Source: Oscillospiraceae bacterium (GTDB lineage: Bacteria; Bacillota; Clostridia; Oscillospirales; Acutalibacteraceae). Taken from it: DNA of 64,000 nucleotides. The position numbers and the translations under genes are program-made. Where the stretch lies: the NCBI GenBank assembly GCA_025757685.1, contig CP107220.1, positions 583,501-647,500 on the forward strand. Direction: 5' to 3'. The notes beneath the pieces are model-generated. The model had not been told where the DNA came from and did not search any database. It was given only the letters and a program-made list of their open reading frames with translations. This document shows, piece by piece, positions 43,194-51,889 of this stretch; position 1 is the stretch's first letter, and each line of letters begins with the position of its first letter.

Positions 43194-43225
43194 GCTGAAG
43201 TAAATTATGAGCGGAGGAAGTTTTC

Positions 43226-43477
43226 ATGCTTTGGTATCATTATGTTTTCGGCGCAGTGCTGATTTTGGCGTCGATTATTATAACTATCGTTGTATTGATG
43301 CAGGAGGGTCGTTCCCAGAACCTGTCCGGTGCTATCGCCGGCGGTGCAGAGACCTTTTTGGGCAAATCCAAGGGCAGAACGATTGAGGCTAAGTTAGAAA
43401 AAATCACAAAATGGCTGATCGTGGCTTTCTTTGTGATTGTGCTTGCTGCATTTCTCATCTTCCTGTTTGTCGGATAA
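43226..43477 (+). CDS. secG: Protein-export membrane protein SecG
   Basis: Small subunit of the SecYEG translocon, 83 residues. Two membrane helices (about 4-23 and 58-81) flank a loop with VLMQEGRSQNLSGAIAGGAETFLG, the SecG signature. CGGAGGAAG lies upstream of the ATG. It is a single-gene unit; the rnr-smpB-ssrA genes that often follow secG are not here. Confidence 0.93.
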   Translation: MLWYHYVFGAVLILASIIITIVVLMQEGRSQNLSGAIAGGAETFLGKSKGRTIEAKLEKITKWLIVAFFVIVLAAFLIFLFVG

Positions 43478-43489
43478 GCAAACGCAAAG

Positions 43490-43521
43490 ATAACCTTGCC
43501 GCGTGCAAGGTTATTTTTTTT
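43490..43521 (+). terminator. Terminator after secG
   Basis: ATAACCTTGC (43490-43499) pairs with GCAAGGTTAT (43505-43514), followed by a run of T. Confidence 0.93.
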
Positions 43522-43553
43522 GCAGTCACCCCAATGAATGAACGAGAACGAAC

Positions 43554-44480
43554 ATGAACTTTGTAATTTTTGATTTAGAATGGAATAATGCCTACAACTA
43601 TAAGGCGCAGACCGGTATGAACGAGATCATAGAGATCGGCGCTGTGATGCTGGATGAACGGCTGCAAATTGTAGATACTTTTAAGCAGCTGATTCTGCCC
43701 AAGGTATCTAAGCGGCTTACCGGTCGGTTTAAGGATCTGACCCACATTACCCCGGATGAGGTGAAGCAAAACGGCATTCCTTTTGAGGAGGCTTTTCGGG
43801 ACTTTGCCCGCTGGAGTGGGGCGGACAACTGTGTGTTTATGAGCTGGTCGGACAGCGATCTGTATGTGCTGGCCGGCAACTACAAGTATTTTAGCCAGCG
43901 TGCCCATGTACCGTTTATGCAGCGGTATGCGGACGCGCAAAAGTACTGTATGCGCTTCTTAACCGATAATCCTAACAACAACCAGATCAGCCTGGCCCAC
44001 TGTGCCGAGAAGTTCCAAATCTCTGTGGAGGAGGAGAACCTGCACCGGGCGCTGGAGGACTGCTATGTGGCCGCCGCCTGTTTTAAGAAAGTGTATGATC
44101 CGGCACTGTTTGAGCCGTATATTTGTGACTGCTCCGGGGATTATTTTGAGCGGCTGCTGTACAAGCCCTATTACCTGCGCCACGCCATTTGCCGTGGGTT
44201 CGATCTTCGACAGCAAAAATTTCAGTGCCCCCGTTGCCATAAAGAACTGCAAATGCTGCGTCCCTTTGAATTTTCCAACAACGCCTTTAAGAATTGGGGC
44301 GAGTGTCGGGATTGCGGCACCAAATATTGGGTGCAGCTGCGTGCCAAGCAAATGTACGATCATGTGCAGATCAGCAAGAAGGTGCAGCCCATGAGCCGCA
44401 AGCGTTCCCGGGCCATGGATCGGGAAAACGGCCGCACGAAAGCACCGAGCAAGAGCGACAAGAAAGCAAAAAATTCTTAA
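43554..44480 (+). CDS. DEDDh 3'-5' exonuclease (DnaQ-like) with C-terminal zinc ribbon
   Basis: A 308-residue protein. The exonuclease fold carries the four acidic residues of the DEDDh class: FDLEW (Asp7, Glu9), Asp102 in SWSDSDLYVL, and His164/Asp169 in HRALEDCYVA. Residues of about 222-256 contain CPRC and CRDC pairs forming a probable zinc ribbon, and the last 35 residues are strongly basic. The exonuclease part resembles the KapD/epsilon-like stand-alone enzymes that trim DNA or RNA; the ribbon and basic tail suggest nucleic-acid docking. The ribosome site is weak. Its substrate is unknown. Confidence 0.8.
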   Translation: MNFVIFDLEWNNAYNYKAQTGMNEIIEIGAVMLDERLQIVDTFKQLILPKVSKRLTGRFKDLTHITPDEVKQNGIPFEEAFRDFARWSGADNCVFMSWSDSDLYVLAGNYKYFSQRAHVPFMQRYADAQKYCMRFLTDNPNNNQISLAHCAEKFQISVEEENLHRALEDCYVAAACFKKVYDPALFEPYICDCSGDYFERLLYKPYYLRHAICRGFDLRQQKFQCPRCHKELQMLRPFEFSNNAFKNWGECRDCGTKYWVQLRAKQMYDHVQISKKVQPMSRKRSRAMDRENGRTKAPSKSDKKAKNS

Positions 44481-44496
44481 TTTATTCATAATTTGC

Positions 44497-44525
44497 TTTA
44501 TTTATTTTAATCTTTGTAGTATAAT
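44497..44525 (+). promoter_or_regulatory. Promoter of the PBP1A operon
   Basis: TTTATT (44497-44502), 17 bp, TATAAT (44520-44525), in an AT-rich stretch. Confidence 0.65.
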
Positions 44526-44594
44526 TATTAAAATATAAAATGGGTCTGTCCGACCCGATCACCCATACATACGAACGACTTAGGAGGTATGTGC

Positions 44595-47087
44595 GTGGCG
44601 AATAAAGATTATGACGATCTGCTGCGTTCGTTTATGAACAACTCGTCTAAGGCTTATGACGAGGACCGGCACGCGGTAGAAAAGCAGGCGCAGCAGGCGC
44701 CTGTACAGAGGAATGCAGCGGCGGACCGTGCGGCGCGGCATAAGAAAGAGCAGCAGATGGAGAACCGCCTGGCTGCCAAAAAGCGCAAGAAGGCAAGCAA
44801 GCCACCCAAAGAGAGTACCCCTGCCCGCAAGTTAGGCAAGGTGCTGCTGGGTTGCCTGATGGTCATTTGCGTGGTGGGCATTGTGTGCTGCTCCGTGCTG
44901 TTTATTTACGGTTACAGCGTGGTTCATGGCGACAAGGTCTTTGACCTGACCGAGCAGAAGTACAGCCAAAATATGACCTCTTTCATCTATGGAACAGACA
45001 AGAACGGCAAGACTGTGGAGATCACCCGCCTGCATGGGGAAGAAAACCGCATTTGGGTGGACATGGACGATATGAGCCCCTATATGCCCAAGGCATTTGT
45101 GGCCGGTGAGGACAAGCGCTTTTATGAGCACCATGGTGTGGACTGGGTGCGTACCATCGGCGTGTTTGTCAAGCCCACCAACTTCGGTCAGGGCGGTTCC
45201 ACCATTACCCAGCAGTTGATCAAGAACTTAACGGACGAAAACCAGGTGACCTTTATCCGTAAGTTTAACGAGATCTTGCAGGCGCTGAACCTGGAGCGCA
45301 ATTACAGCAAAGACGAGATCATTGAGGCGTACCTGAACACTGTGTACCTGTCCAATGGCTGCTACGGTGTAAAGACCGCCGCAGAGAAGTACTTTGGCAA
45401 GGACATTAAGGATCTGAATGCAGCAGAGTGTGCCAGTCTGGCAGCCATTACCAAGGCGCCGTCCACCTATGATCCCTTGAATGACCCTAAGGCCAATAAG
45501 AAACGGCAGGAGTACTTCCTGGAGGCCATGTATAAAGAGGGCTCCATTTCTAAAGACGAGTACGAGAGTGCCAAGAGTTATAAGCTGGTATTTACCAACA
45601 GCAAAGAATATAAAGGCTCTAAGGTCAAAGCCAAGAGCACCAAAAAGACCCAGACCGTCAACAGCTATTATGTGGATCATGTGATTACCTCCGTGATTGA
45701 GGACCTGCAAAAGAACGGCTACACTTACAAGAAAGCCAAGAATATGGTCTACGGCGGCGGACTGAAGATCTACACTGCCATTGATTTTGATGTGCAGAAA
45801 GCACTGGAAAATGTGTACGAGAACTACAAACGCATGCCGGACGAGACTGTCCAGGGTGCGATGGTAGTAATGGACTATAACGGCCGCGTTTTAGGCTTGG
45901 TGGGCGGCACCGGAAAGAAGAAAGTCAATTTGGGACTGAACCGTGCCACCATGTCCAAGCGACAGCCCGGTTCTACCATTAAGCCTTTGTCCGTGTACGG
46001 ACCGGCGCTCGAAAAGAGCTTGCAGGACGAAAACACTAATATTTATTGGTCCACCATGATCAAAGACGCCCCGCTGAAGGTGGTGGACGGCAAACCCTGG
46101 CCCACCAACCAGGGCGGCGGTTACAGCGGCAGCACCGTTACCTTGCAGTACGGTCTTGCTCAGTCTAAAAACACCATCTCCGCCCGCACACTGGATATGA
46201 TCAGTGACGCCGGCGCGGTGGATTACTCTCTGGACTTTATCAGCAATCGGTTCCACATCAGCACGCTGGACAGCGTGAAGGACTGCGACTACGCACCTAT
46301 GGCTACCGGCGGTGTGACCAACGGTGTAACCGTGCTGGAGATGACCGCGGCCTACGCCACTTTTGGCAATGGCGGCTACTACTACGAGCCGTACTGCTAC
46401 ACGAAGATCGAGGATGTGCAGGGCAATGTGGTATTGCAAAAGCAGCCGGAAAAGACCAAAGAGTCCGCACTGTCTGAGAATACCGCCTGGGTGATGAACA
46501 AGTTGCTACAAACGGTTATGACCGCCGGCACCGGTACTTCTTACAAGTTGTCCGGTATTCAGTGCTTCGGCAAGACCGGTACCACTACGGACGATAAGGA
46601 CCGCTGGTTTATGGGCGGCACGCCGGACTTTGTGGCCGGGGTATGGTACGGCTATGACCAGCCCAAGGAGATCTACTACGGCTTGTCCGGTAACCCCTCC
46701 GGTACTTTGTGGAAGACGGTGATGTCCGCCGTGTATGACAAGCTGGACAGCGATCAGTATAAAACCAAGTTTGAGGAGCCGGAAGGCATCGTAAAGCGTT
46801 CCTATTGCCCCTCCTGTGGCAAGTTGCGCAGCGGCACCGGCGTGTACGGCTGGTACGATGTGAACAACCTGCCCGGCAACTGCTCCGGCGGCCACGGCTA
46901 TTCCACCGGCGGGAGCAGCGGCTCCGGCAGCTACGGCAATTCCGGCCGTTCCGGCAAGACCACCACTGCGGCAGACGGCGAGAATACCACAGCCGCCGGC
47001 GGCGAGACCACCGCAGCCCAGAAGCCGCAGACCTCTGCACCGGCAGAGCCAAAGCCCACCAAGGCCAATGAGGGCGACGGCGAATGA
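44595..47087 (+). CDS. Class A penicillin-binding protein (PBP1A-type)
   Basis: Bifunctional peptidoglycan glycosyltransferase/transpeptidase of 830 residues. A basic cytoplasmic region (1-80), one membrane helix (about 85-108), a GT51 domain with the catalytic glutamate in GEDKRFYEHHG (Glu172) and GGSTITQQL, then the transpeptidase with SxxK (Ser460 in PGSTIK), SKN and KTG (Lys660). The tail after about 730 holds three cysteines (CPSC plus one more) and a Gly/Ser/Thr-rich stretch. The GTG at 44595 is the likely start because AGGAGG (44582-44587) is seven bases away; the ATG at 44589 is only one base from it. First gene of a run to 51340. Confidence 0.94.
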   Translation: MANKDYDDLLRSFMNNSSKAYDEDRHAVEKQAQQAPVQRNAAADRAARHKKEQQMENRLAAKKRKKASKPPKESTPARKLGKVLLGCLMVICVVGIVCCSVLFIYGYSVVHGDKVFDLTEQKYSQNMTSFIYGTDKNGKTVEITRLHGEENRIWVDMDDMSPYMPKAFVAGEDKRFYEHHGVDWVRTIGVFVKPTNFGQGGSTITQQLIKNLTDENQVTFIRKFNEILQALNLERNYSKDEIIEAYLNTVYLSNGCYGVKTAAEKYFGKDIKDLNAAECASLAAITKAPSTYDPLNDPKANKKRQEYFLEAMYKEGSISKDEYESAKSYKLVFTNSKEYKGSKVKAKSTKKTQTVNSYYVDHVITSVIEDLQKNGYTYKKAKNMVYGGGLKIYTAIDFDVQKALENVYENYKRMPDETVQGAMVVMDYNGRVLGLVGGTGKKKVNLGLNRATMSKRQPGSTIKPLSVYGPALEKSLQDENTNIYWSTMIKDAPLKVVDGKPWPTNQGGGYSGSTVTLQYGLAQSKNTISARTLDMISDAGAVDYSLDFISNRFHISTLDSVKDCDYAPMATGGVTNGVTVLEMTAAYATFGNGGYYYEPYCYTKIEDVQGNVVLQKQPEKTKESALSENTAWVMNKLLQTVMTAGTGTSYKLSGIQCFGKTGTTTDDKDRWFMGGTPDFVAGVWYGYDQPKEIYYGLSGNPSGTLWKTVMSAVYDKLDSDQYKTKFEEPEGIVKRSYCPSCGKLRSGTGVYGWYDVNNLPGNCSGGHGYSTGGSSGSGSYGNSGRSGKTTTAADGENTTAAGGETTAAQKPQTSAPAEPKPTKANEGDGE

Positions 47088-47770
47088 GCACCACCCGCTT
47101 TATCGTTGTGCGCCACTGCGAGGCACAGGGGAATATCCGCCGGGTATTTAACGGTATCACGGACGGCGACATTACCGAGAATGGTGCCCGCCAGCTGGAT
47201 CTGTTGGCTGCGCGTATGGCAGGGGAGCGCTTTGATGTGATTTATTCCAGCCCCTTGCGCCGCAGCGTGAAGACTGCCCAGGCCTGCAACCGGGCGCATA
47301 GGCTACCGATCCACATACTGAACAGCCTGATCGAGATCAACGGCGGGGCATTTGAGGGTCTGCCCTTTTCGGACTTTCCTAAATGCTACCCCAGGGAGAG
47401 TGCCTTGTGGAATGACGAACCCCATGCCTTTGCCATAGAAAAAGGGGAGTCTATGCAACAGGTGTTTGACCGTATGCGAGACGCGGTGCTGCTGCTTGCC
47501 GCCCGCCATCCGGGCAAGACCGTATTGCTGGCCTCCCACGGCTGTGCCATTCGCAATCTGCTGTGCTGGGCACACGGTTGGCCCATTGAGCGGCTGAACG
47601 ATGTGAACTGGGGTGAAAACACCTGCGTGTCCGTTTTAGAAGTAGGTGAAAGCGGCACACCTCGCTTGCTGCTGGAGAATGACGCTTCTCATTTACCGGC
47701 GGACTGCGCTACCTTGGGTAAGCAGGACTGGTGGCGGCCGGAGTACCGGCACGACCCTTTTGGAAGATAA
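47084..47770 (+). CDS. Histidine phosphatase family protein
   Basis: A 228-residue member of the phosphoglycerate-mutase-like superfamily. The phosphorylated histidine lies in VVRHCEAQGN (RHC in place of the usual RHG), with the second arginine in SSPLRRSVKTA, the proton-donor glutamate in INGGAFEG and the second histidine in LASHGCAIRN. It probably removes phosphate from a small metabolite (family functions include cobalamin, phosphoglycerate or sugar phosphates). The start overlaps the PBP stop (ATGA), and a strong terminator follows 13 bp after its stop. Confidence 0.83.
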   Translation: MSTTRFIVVRHCEAQGNIRRVFNGITDGDITENGARQLDLLAARMAGERFDVIYSSPLRRSVKTAQACNRAHRLPIHILNSLIEINGGAFEGLPFSDFPKCYPRESALWNDEPHAFAIEKGESMQQVFDRMRDAVLLLAARHPGKTVLLASHGCAIRNLLCWAHGWPIERLNDVNWGENTCVSVLEVGESGTPRLLLENDASHLPADCATLGKQDWWRPEYRHDPFGR

Positions 47771-47782
47771 TAAACACGAACG

Positions 47783-47826
47783 GAGCGAAAGCGATCAACA
47801 AGGTATGGATCCTTTCGCTCTTTTTT
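47783..47826 (+). terminator. Terminator between the phosphatase gene and ruvX
   Basis: GAGCGAAA (47783-47790) pairs with TTTCGCTC (47813-47820), with an inner GATC/GATC pairing, followed by six T residues. Only 18 bp separate it from the ruvX start. Confidence 0.88.
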
Positions 47827-47844
47827 ACAGGAAGGAGAACCGCT

Positions 47845-48255
47845 ATGCGAATGATGGCTGTGGACTACGGCGATGTGCGCACCGGCGTGGCCTTTTGCGA
47901 TGTGCGGGAGATGCTGGCCACCGCCTATGACACGGTGGAGGAGCGCTACGCGCCGAAGCTGGCCGAGAAACTGGCGGCTCTTGCCAAGGCAGAGAAAGCA
48001 GAGCAGATCGTTGTGGGGCTGCCCCGGAATATGGATGGCAGCTATGGCTACCGGTGTGACGCCTGCCGCCGCTTGGGCGATTCGCTATCGGAGCTTACCG
48101 GACTTCCGGTGGTGTACCAGGACGAGCGCCTGACTACGGTGCTGGCCTATGACCTGCTGTCTGCGGGCAATGTGCATGGCAAAAAAAGCAAGAAGCAGGT
48201 GGACGCTGTGTCTGCCAGCGTGATCTTGCAGTCTTATTTGGACAGTCACCGCTAA
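47845..48255 (+). CDS. ruvX: Holliday junction resolvase-like protein RuvX (YqgF)
   Basis: A 136-residue RNase H-fold nuclease involved in pre-16S rRNA 5'-end maturation and related to Holliday junction resolvases. Conserved VDYGDVRTGVA at the N-terminus (first catalytic Asp), VVGLPRNMDGS, and YQDERLTTV plus the C-terminal KKQVDAVSASVILQSYL. GGAAGGAG lies upstream of the ATG at 47845; longer frames upstream cross the terminator. No promoter fits in the 18-bp gap, so it needs read-through or an upstream start. Confidence 0.92.
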   Translation: MRMMAVDYGDVRTGVAFCDVREMLATAYDTVEERYAPKLAEKLAALAKAEKAEQIVVGLPRNMDGSYGYRCDACRRLGDSLSELTGLPVVYQDERLTTVLAYDLLSAGNVHGKKSKKQVDAVSASVILQSYLDSHR

Positions 48256-48304
48256 ACCGCGCCTTAGCGGATAGAGAGCACCGGCGCTGCGTATAGATGT
48301 AGCG

Positions 48305-48835
48305 GTGGTGCTTTTGGAATGGACGGTGGGCCGCACACGGTTGCGGCTGGATTATTCGTTTTTTTGGATATTGACTTTTGCCGCCTGGGCACAGAACGAA
48401 TTGCTGTGGCAGGTGCTGCTGTTCTCCGTGCTCCACGAGTGCGGGCACTTGACGGCGCTTTGCGCCCTGGGACTGCAGCCCAGGCAGCTGCGCTTGTCCT
48501 TTTACGGTATGGCGCTGCGGTATGACCGGGTGCCGGATCGGCGGCGAGAGACGGCGGTGCTTTTTGGCGGCCCGGCGGTGAATCTGATTTTGTGGGTGCT
48601 GCTGCGGAACCCGGCCAACGGAGCGTTGTTTCTTCTGAATATGCTGCCCATTTTTCCGCTGGATGGGGGACGGCTGGCGGCGCTTTGGCTGCCACGACGG
48701 CTGGCTGCCGTGCTTAGCGCGCTGGCGCTGGCGGCGCTTACCGGGCTGGGCGGCTATGTGCTGTACCGGGGCGGCGGGGTGTCGCTCCTGGGAATCAGCC
48801 TGTATTTAATGCTATCAAATTTGAGGTCTGTATGA
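48305..48835 (+). CDS. M50 family intramembrane metalloprotease, SpoIVFB-like
   Basis: A small (176-residue) membrane protease. The zinc motif HECGH (His44, Glu45, His48) sits in a membrane helix and the second ligand motif NMLPIFPLDGGR (Asp120) follows, the site-2 protease layout. The closest functional model is SpoIVFB, which releases pro-SigK in the sporulating mother cell; that fits an organism carrying dpaAB with a SigK-like promoter, but SpoIVFA is not adjacent and the CBS domain of SpoIVFB is missing. Starts at GTG 48305 or 48308 with no strong ribosome site. It overlaps the radical SAM gene by 4 bases. Confidence 0.8.
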   Translation: MVLLEWTVGRTRLRLDYSFFWILTFAAWAQNELLWQVLLFSVLHECGHLTALCALGLQPRQLRLSFYGMALRYDRVPDRRRETAVLFGGPAVNLILWVLLRNPANGALFLLNMLPIFPLDGGRLAALWLPRRLAAVLSALALAALTGLGGYVLYRGGGVSLLGISLYLMLSNLRSV

Positions 48836-50703
48836 GAAAAGAGATTGAAAAACTGCTGCAATCGGTGCAAAAACCGGCGCGCTATGCCGGTGGCGAACTG
48901 AACAGCGTAATGAAAGATAAAAGTAAAGTGGCGCTGCGCTATGCCTTTTGTTTTCCGGATACTTATGAGATCGGTATGAGCCACCTGGGAATGAAAATCC
49001 TTTACGGCGTCGCCAACGCGCGGGAGGACACTTGGTGCGAGCGGGTGTTTGCCCCGGCGGACGATATGGAGGCGCTGATGCGCGCCCACGGCGAACCGTT
49101 GTTTGCCCTGGAAAGCGGCGACCCGATCAAGAACTTTGATATGATCGGCTTTACCATGCAGTACGAGCTGTCTTATACCAATATTCTGAATATGCTGGAT
49201 CTGGCGGGGGTGCCCTTGCGTGCCGAGGATCGAAAGTCGCTGACCCCCATTGTGGCCTTTGGCGGTCCCTGCGCCTGCAACCCGGAGCCGATGGCGGAGT
49301 TTGCGGACATCATCTTCCTAGGCGAGGGGGAAGAGACCACCAATACGGTGCTGGATCTGCTGAAAGAATGTAAAGAGAGCGGCAAGAGTAAGCAAGAGTT
49401 TTTGGAAGCAGCTATGCACATTCAGGGCATTTATGTGCCGTCTTTTTATGAGGACAGCTACAACCCGGACGGCACCCTGTGTGCCCTGACCCCCACCCAC
49501 GGAGCACCGGCAACGGTGAAGAAGTCCATTGTGTCCGATATGAACAAGTGCTATTACCCGGACAGCTTTGTGGTGCCGTTTATTGATATTGTCCACGACC
49601 GGGCGGTGGAAGAAATTTTTCGGGGCTGTATTCGCGGCTGCCGCTTTTGCCAGGCCGGGTTTATCTATCGCCCCATTCGGGAGAAGAGTGTAGAGACCAT
49701 TAACCGTCAGTCCAAGGCGCTGATTGACTCTACCGGGTATGATGAGCTGTCCCTGTGCTCTCTGTCCACCTCCGACCACAGCTGCGTCAACGAAATGCTC
49801 ACCTCCCTGATTGACTGGACCGTGCGGGACAAGATCAATTTGTCCCTGCCCAGCCTGCGGGTGGATAACTTTAGCGACGAGCTGGTGGACAAGCTGTCCA
49901 AAGTGCGCCGCAGCGGGCTGACCTTTGCCCCGGAGGCAGGCACTCAACGTATGCGGGATGTAATCAACAAGAATGTGACGGAAGAAGAAGTGCTGCGCAC
50001 CTGTACCAAGGCCTTTGCCGGCGGCTGGACTTCCGTTAAGCTGTACTTTATGATGGGGCTGCCCACGGAAACCATGGAGGATATTGCCGGTATCGCTCAG
50101 CTGGCGGGCAAGGTGGTAGACGCCTACTATAACACGCCGGAGCACAAGAAAGGCTGCGCCGTCAGCGTGTCCGTGTCCTGCGCGTCCTTTATTCCCAAGC
50201 CCTTTACGCCCTTCCAGTGGGAGCCGGAGGACACCATGACCTCCTTAAAGGCCAAGCAGGCCCACTTGTTGGAGAGTGTGCCCAGCCGCAAAATCCGCGT
50301 GTCCTACCATGAAACGCCCACATCGCTTTTAGAGGGCGTGCTGGCGCGGGGAGATCGGCGGCTGTCCAAGGTGCTGCTGCGGGCTTTTGAACTGGGCTGC
50401 AAGTTCGATTCTTGGGACGATCACTTCAACTTTGACGCCTGGATGCAGGCTTTTGAAGAATGCGGGCTGGATCCGGACTTCTATACCAAGCGGCGGCGCC
50501 CCTTTGAGGAGCTGCTGCCCTGGGATCATTTGGATTACGGCGTGTCTCGCAAGTTCCTGGAACTGGAGAACAAGCGGGCGCACCAAAATGTGACCACGCC
50601 CCATTGCCGGATCCGCTGTGCCGGGTGCGGTGCCAACAAACTCAACGGAGGACATTGCGATGCAAGACCAGAAGTGGCACGAGATACGACTGCGGTTCAG
50701 TAA
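48832..50703 (+). CDS. B12-binding-type radical SAM protein (TIGR03960 family)
   Basis: A 623-residue protein of the YgiQ-like group. The N-terminal third has a cobalamin-binding-like region (residues 1-200), followed by a radical SAM domain with the cluster motif CIRGCRFC (Cys266, Cys270, Cys273; CxxxCxxC spacing) and conserved SLPSLRVDNFSDEL and FAPEAGTQRM blocks. It is always found next to or fused with a DUF2344 protein, as here, where the partner starts inside its 3' end. The reaction is not established; RNA or tRNA modification is often proposed. GAGGT precedes the ATG. Confidence 0.88.
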   Translation: MRKEIEKLLQSVQKPARYAGGELNSVMKDKSKVALRYAFCFPDTYEIGMSHLGMKILYGVANAREDTWCERVFAPADDMEALMRAHGEPLFALESGDPIKNFDMIGFTMQYELSYTNILNMLDLAGVPLRAEDRKSLTPIVAFGGPCACNPEPMAEFADIIFLGEGEETTNTVLDLLKECKESGKSKQEFLEAAMHIQGIYVPSFYEDSYNPDGTLCALTPTHGAPATVKKSIVSDMNKCYYPDSFVVPFIDIVHDRAVEEIFRGCIRGCRFCQAGFIYRPIREKSVETINRQSKALIDSTGYDELSLCSLSTSDHSCVNEMLTSLIDWTVRDKINLSLPSLRVDNFSDELVDKLSKVRRSGLTFAPEAGTQRMRDVINKNVTEEEVLRTCTKAFAGGWTSVKLYFMMGLPTETMEDIAGIAQLAGKVVDAYYNTPEHKKGCAVSVSVSCASFIPKPFTPFQWEPEDTMTSLKAKQAHLLESVPSRKIRVSYHETPTSLLEGVLARGDRRLSKVLLRAFELGCKFDSWDDHFNFDAWMQAFEECGLDPDFYTKRRRPFEELLPWDHLDYGVSRKFLELENKRAHQNVTTPHCRIRCAGCGANKLNGGHCDARPEVARDTTAVQ

Positions 50704-51340
50704 AACCGGGCGGGCCAAGTACATTGGTCACCTGGATGTGAATCGGGTCATGTCCAGAGCCTTGCGCCGGGCGGGGATTCCCTTGTGGTTCACCGAAGGG
50801 TATAACCCCCACGCTTATATGCGCTTTTCGCTGCCTTTGTCCTTGGGGGTGGAGAGTGCCTGCGAGAGTATGGATATTCGATTGATAGAGCCCATGGAGC
50901 CTCTGGAGGTGCAGCGGCGTATGAACGCTGCCCTACCGCCGGATATTCAAATTGAAGATGTGTTTTGCGACTTTTGGGACTGTACGGAGATTGCCTTTTC
51001 CGATTATGACTTTACCTTGGCTTTTGACGATAATGCCGCCGGGGCGGAGAAGCTACAGGCCGTATTGGACGCGCCGCAGATTCTGGCGCTGAAGAAGGGC
51101 AAGGTGGGTCGCAAGCGGGTGATGAAGGAAGTGGATATTAAGACCTTCATTGACCGGTACAGTGTGGAGCTGACCCCGCAGGGAGTGGTGCTGCACCTGC
51201 GTTTGGCCGCCGGGCAGGAGAAAAATCTGAATCCTACGCTGCTGTGCGACACGCTGCTGCGCTTGGTGGAACTGCCATGGGAATGGAAGCGAATCTACCG
51301 ACTGGACTTGCTGGATAAAGATTATCGGCCCTTTCAGTAA
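50660..51340 (+). CDS. DUF2344 protein, radical SAM-associated (TIGR03936 family)
   Basis: A 226-residue partner of the preceding radical SAM enzyme, beginning RLRFSKTGRAKYIGHLDVNRVMSRALRRAGIP, the DUF2344 hallmark. In many bacteria it is fused to the C-terminus of the radical SAM protein, so the two act as one complex. The ATG at 50660 has GGAGG nine bases upstream and overlaps the partner by 44 bp in another frame. In other genomes the pair is followed by RNase G and rplU; here rplS follows. Confidence 0.88.
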   Translation: MQDQKWHEIRLRFSKTGRAKYIGHLDVNRVMSRALRRAGIPLWFTEGYNPHAYMRFSLPLSLGVESACESMDIRLIEPMEPLEVQRRMNAALPPDIQIEDVFCDFWDCTEIAFSDYDFTLAFDDNAAGAEKLQAVLDAPQILALKKGKVGRKRVMKEVDIKTFIDRYSVELTPQGVVLHLRLAAGQEKNLNPTLLCDTLLRLVELPWEWKRIYRLDLLDKDYRPFQ

Positions 51341-51347
51341 AAAACAC

Positions 51348-51376
51348 TTGCTTTTTTGCACCGAGTGTGCTAATAT
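51348..51376 (+). promoter_or_regulatory. rplS promoter
   Basis: TTGCTT (51348-51353), 17 bp, TAATAT (51371-51376). Confidence 0.7.
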
Positions 51377-51384
51377 ACTAACGC

Positions 51385-51490
51385 ATTTATTCCGTTGCGC
51401 TTCTTGCAACGAGCGAAATGCTCTGCGTTACAGGCATAACGAGGGTGGTCCTCTGGCAGATCTCTGTTAAGAACACCTCATAAATAAGAA
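51385..51490 (+). promoter_or_regulatory. Structured 5' leader of rplS (L19-leader-like)
   Basis: About 120 nt of leader separate the promoter from the gene. It can form GTTGC/GCAAC (around 51394-51410), a GAGG-TGGT-CCTC stem (around 51440-51453) and an AGA/TCT stem. Position and size suit the autoregulatory L19 leader known from Firmicutes, but the fit to that family was not computed. Confidence 0.45.
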
Positions 51491-51504
51491 GGAGGTTGTT
51501 ATTG

Positions 51505-51882
51505 ATGAACGCACTTGATTTGATTGCTCAGGGCAGCATGAAAGAAGAAACACCTAAATTCCAGATCGGTGATACCGTTAAGGTCGCCGTAAAGATCCGC
51601 GAGGGTTCTCGTGAGCGTATCCAGATGTTTGAGGGTACTGTGATTGCGATTAAAGGTTCCGGTATCAGCAAGACCTTTACCGTACGTCGCCTTTCTTACG
51701 GCGTAGGTATTGAGCGTGTATTCCCGCTGCATTCTCCCAATGTGGAGAGCGTGCAGGTGATCCGCTCCGGTAAGGTTCGTCGCGCAAAGCTGTATTACCT
51801 GCGTGACCGTGTGGGTAAGGCTGCTAAGGTGAAGGAGAACTTGCAGAGAGATAACGCTGCAAAGACTGCCGACGCTGAGTAA
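51505..51882 (+). CDS. rplS: 50S ribosomal protein L19
   Basis: A 125-residue ribosomal protein at the 30S-50S interface. PKFQIGDTVKVAVKIREG and the C-terminal VRRAKLYYLRDRVGKAAKVKE are the L19 signature; a short Ala/Asp-rich tail follows. The ATG at 51505 has GGAGG nine bases upstream, and the preceding in-frame TTG codons are too close. Strongly biased codon use (CGT, GGT, TCT) marks a highly expressed gene. trmD and rimM, often upstream, are not in the window. Confidence 0.96.
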   Translation: MNALDLIAQGSMKEETPKFQIGDTVKVAVKIREGSRERIQMFEGTVIAIKGSGISKTFTVRRLSYGVGIERVFPLHSPNVESVQVIRSGKVRRAKLYYLRDRVGKAAKVKENLQRDNAAKTADAE

Positions 51883-51889
51883 GACACAT

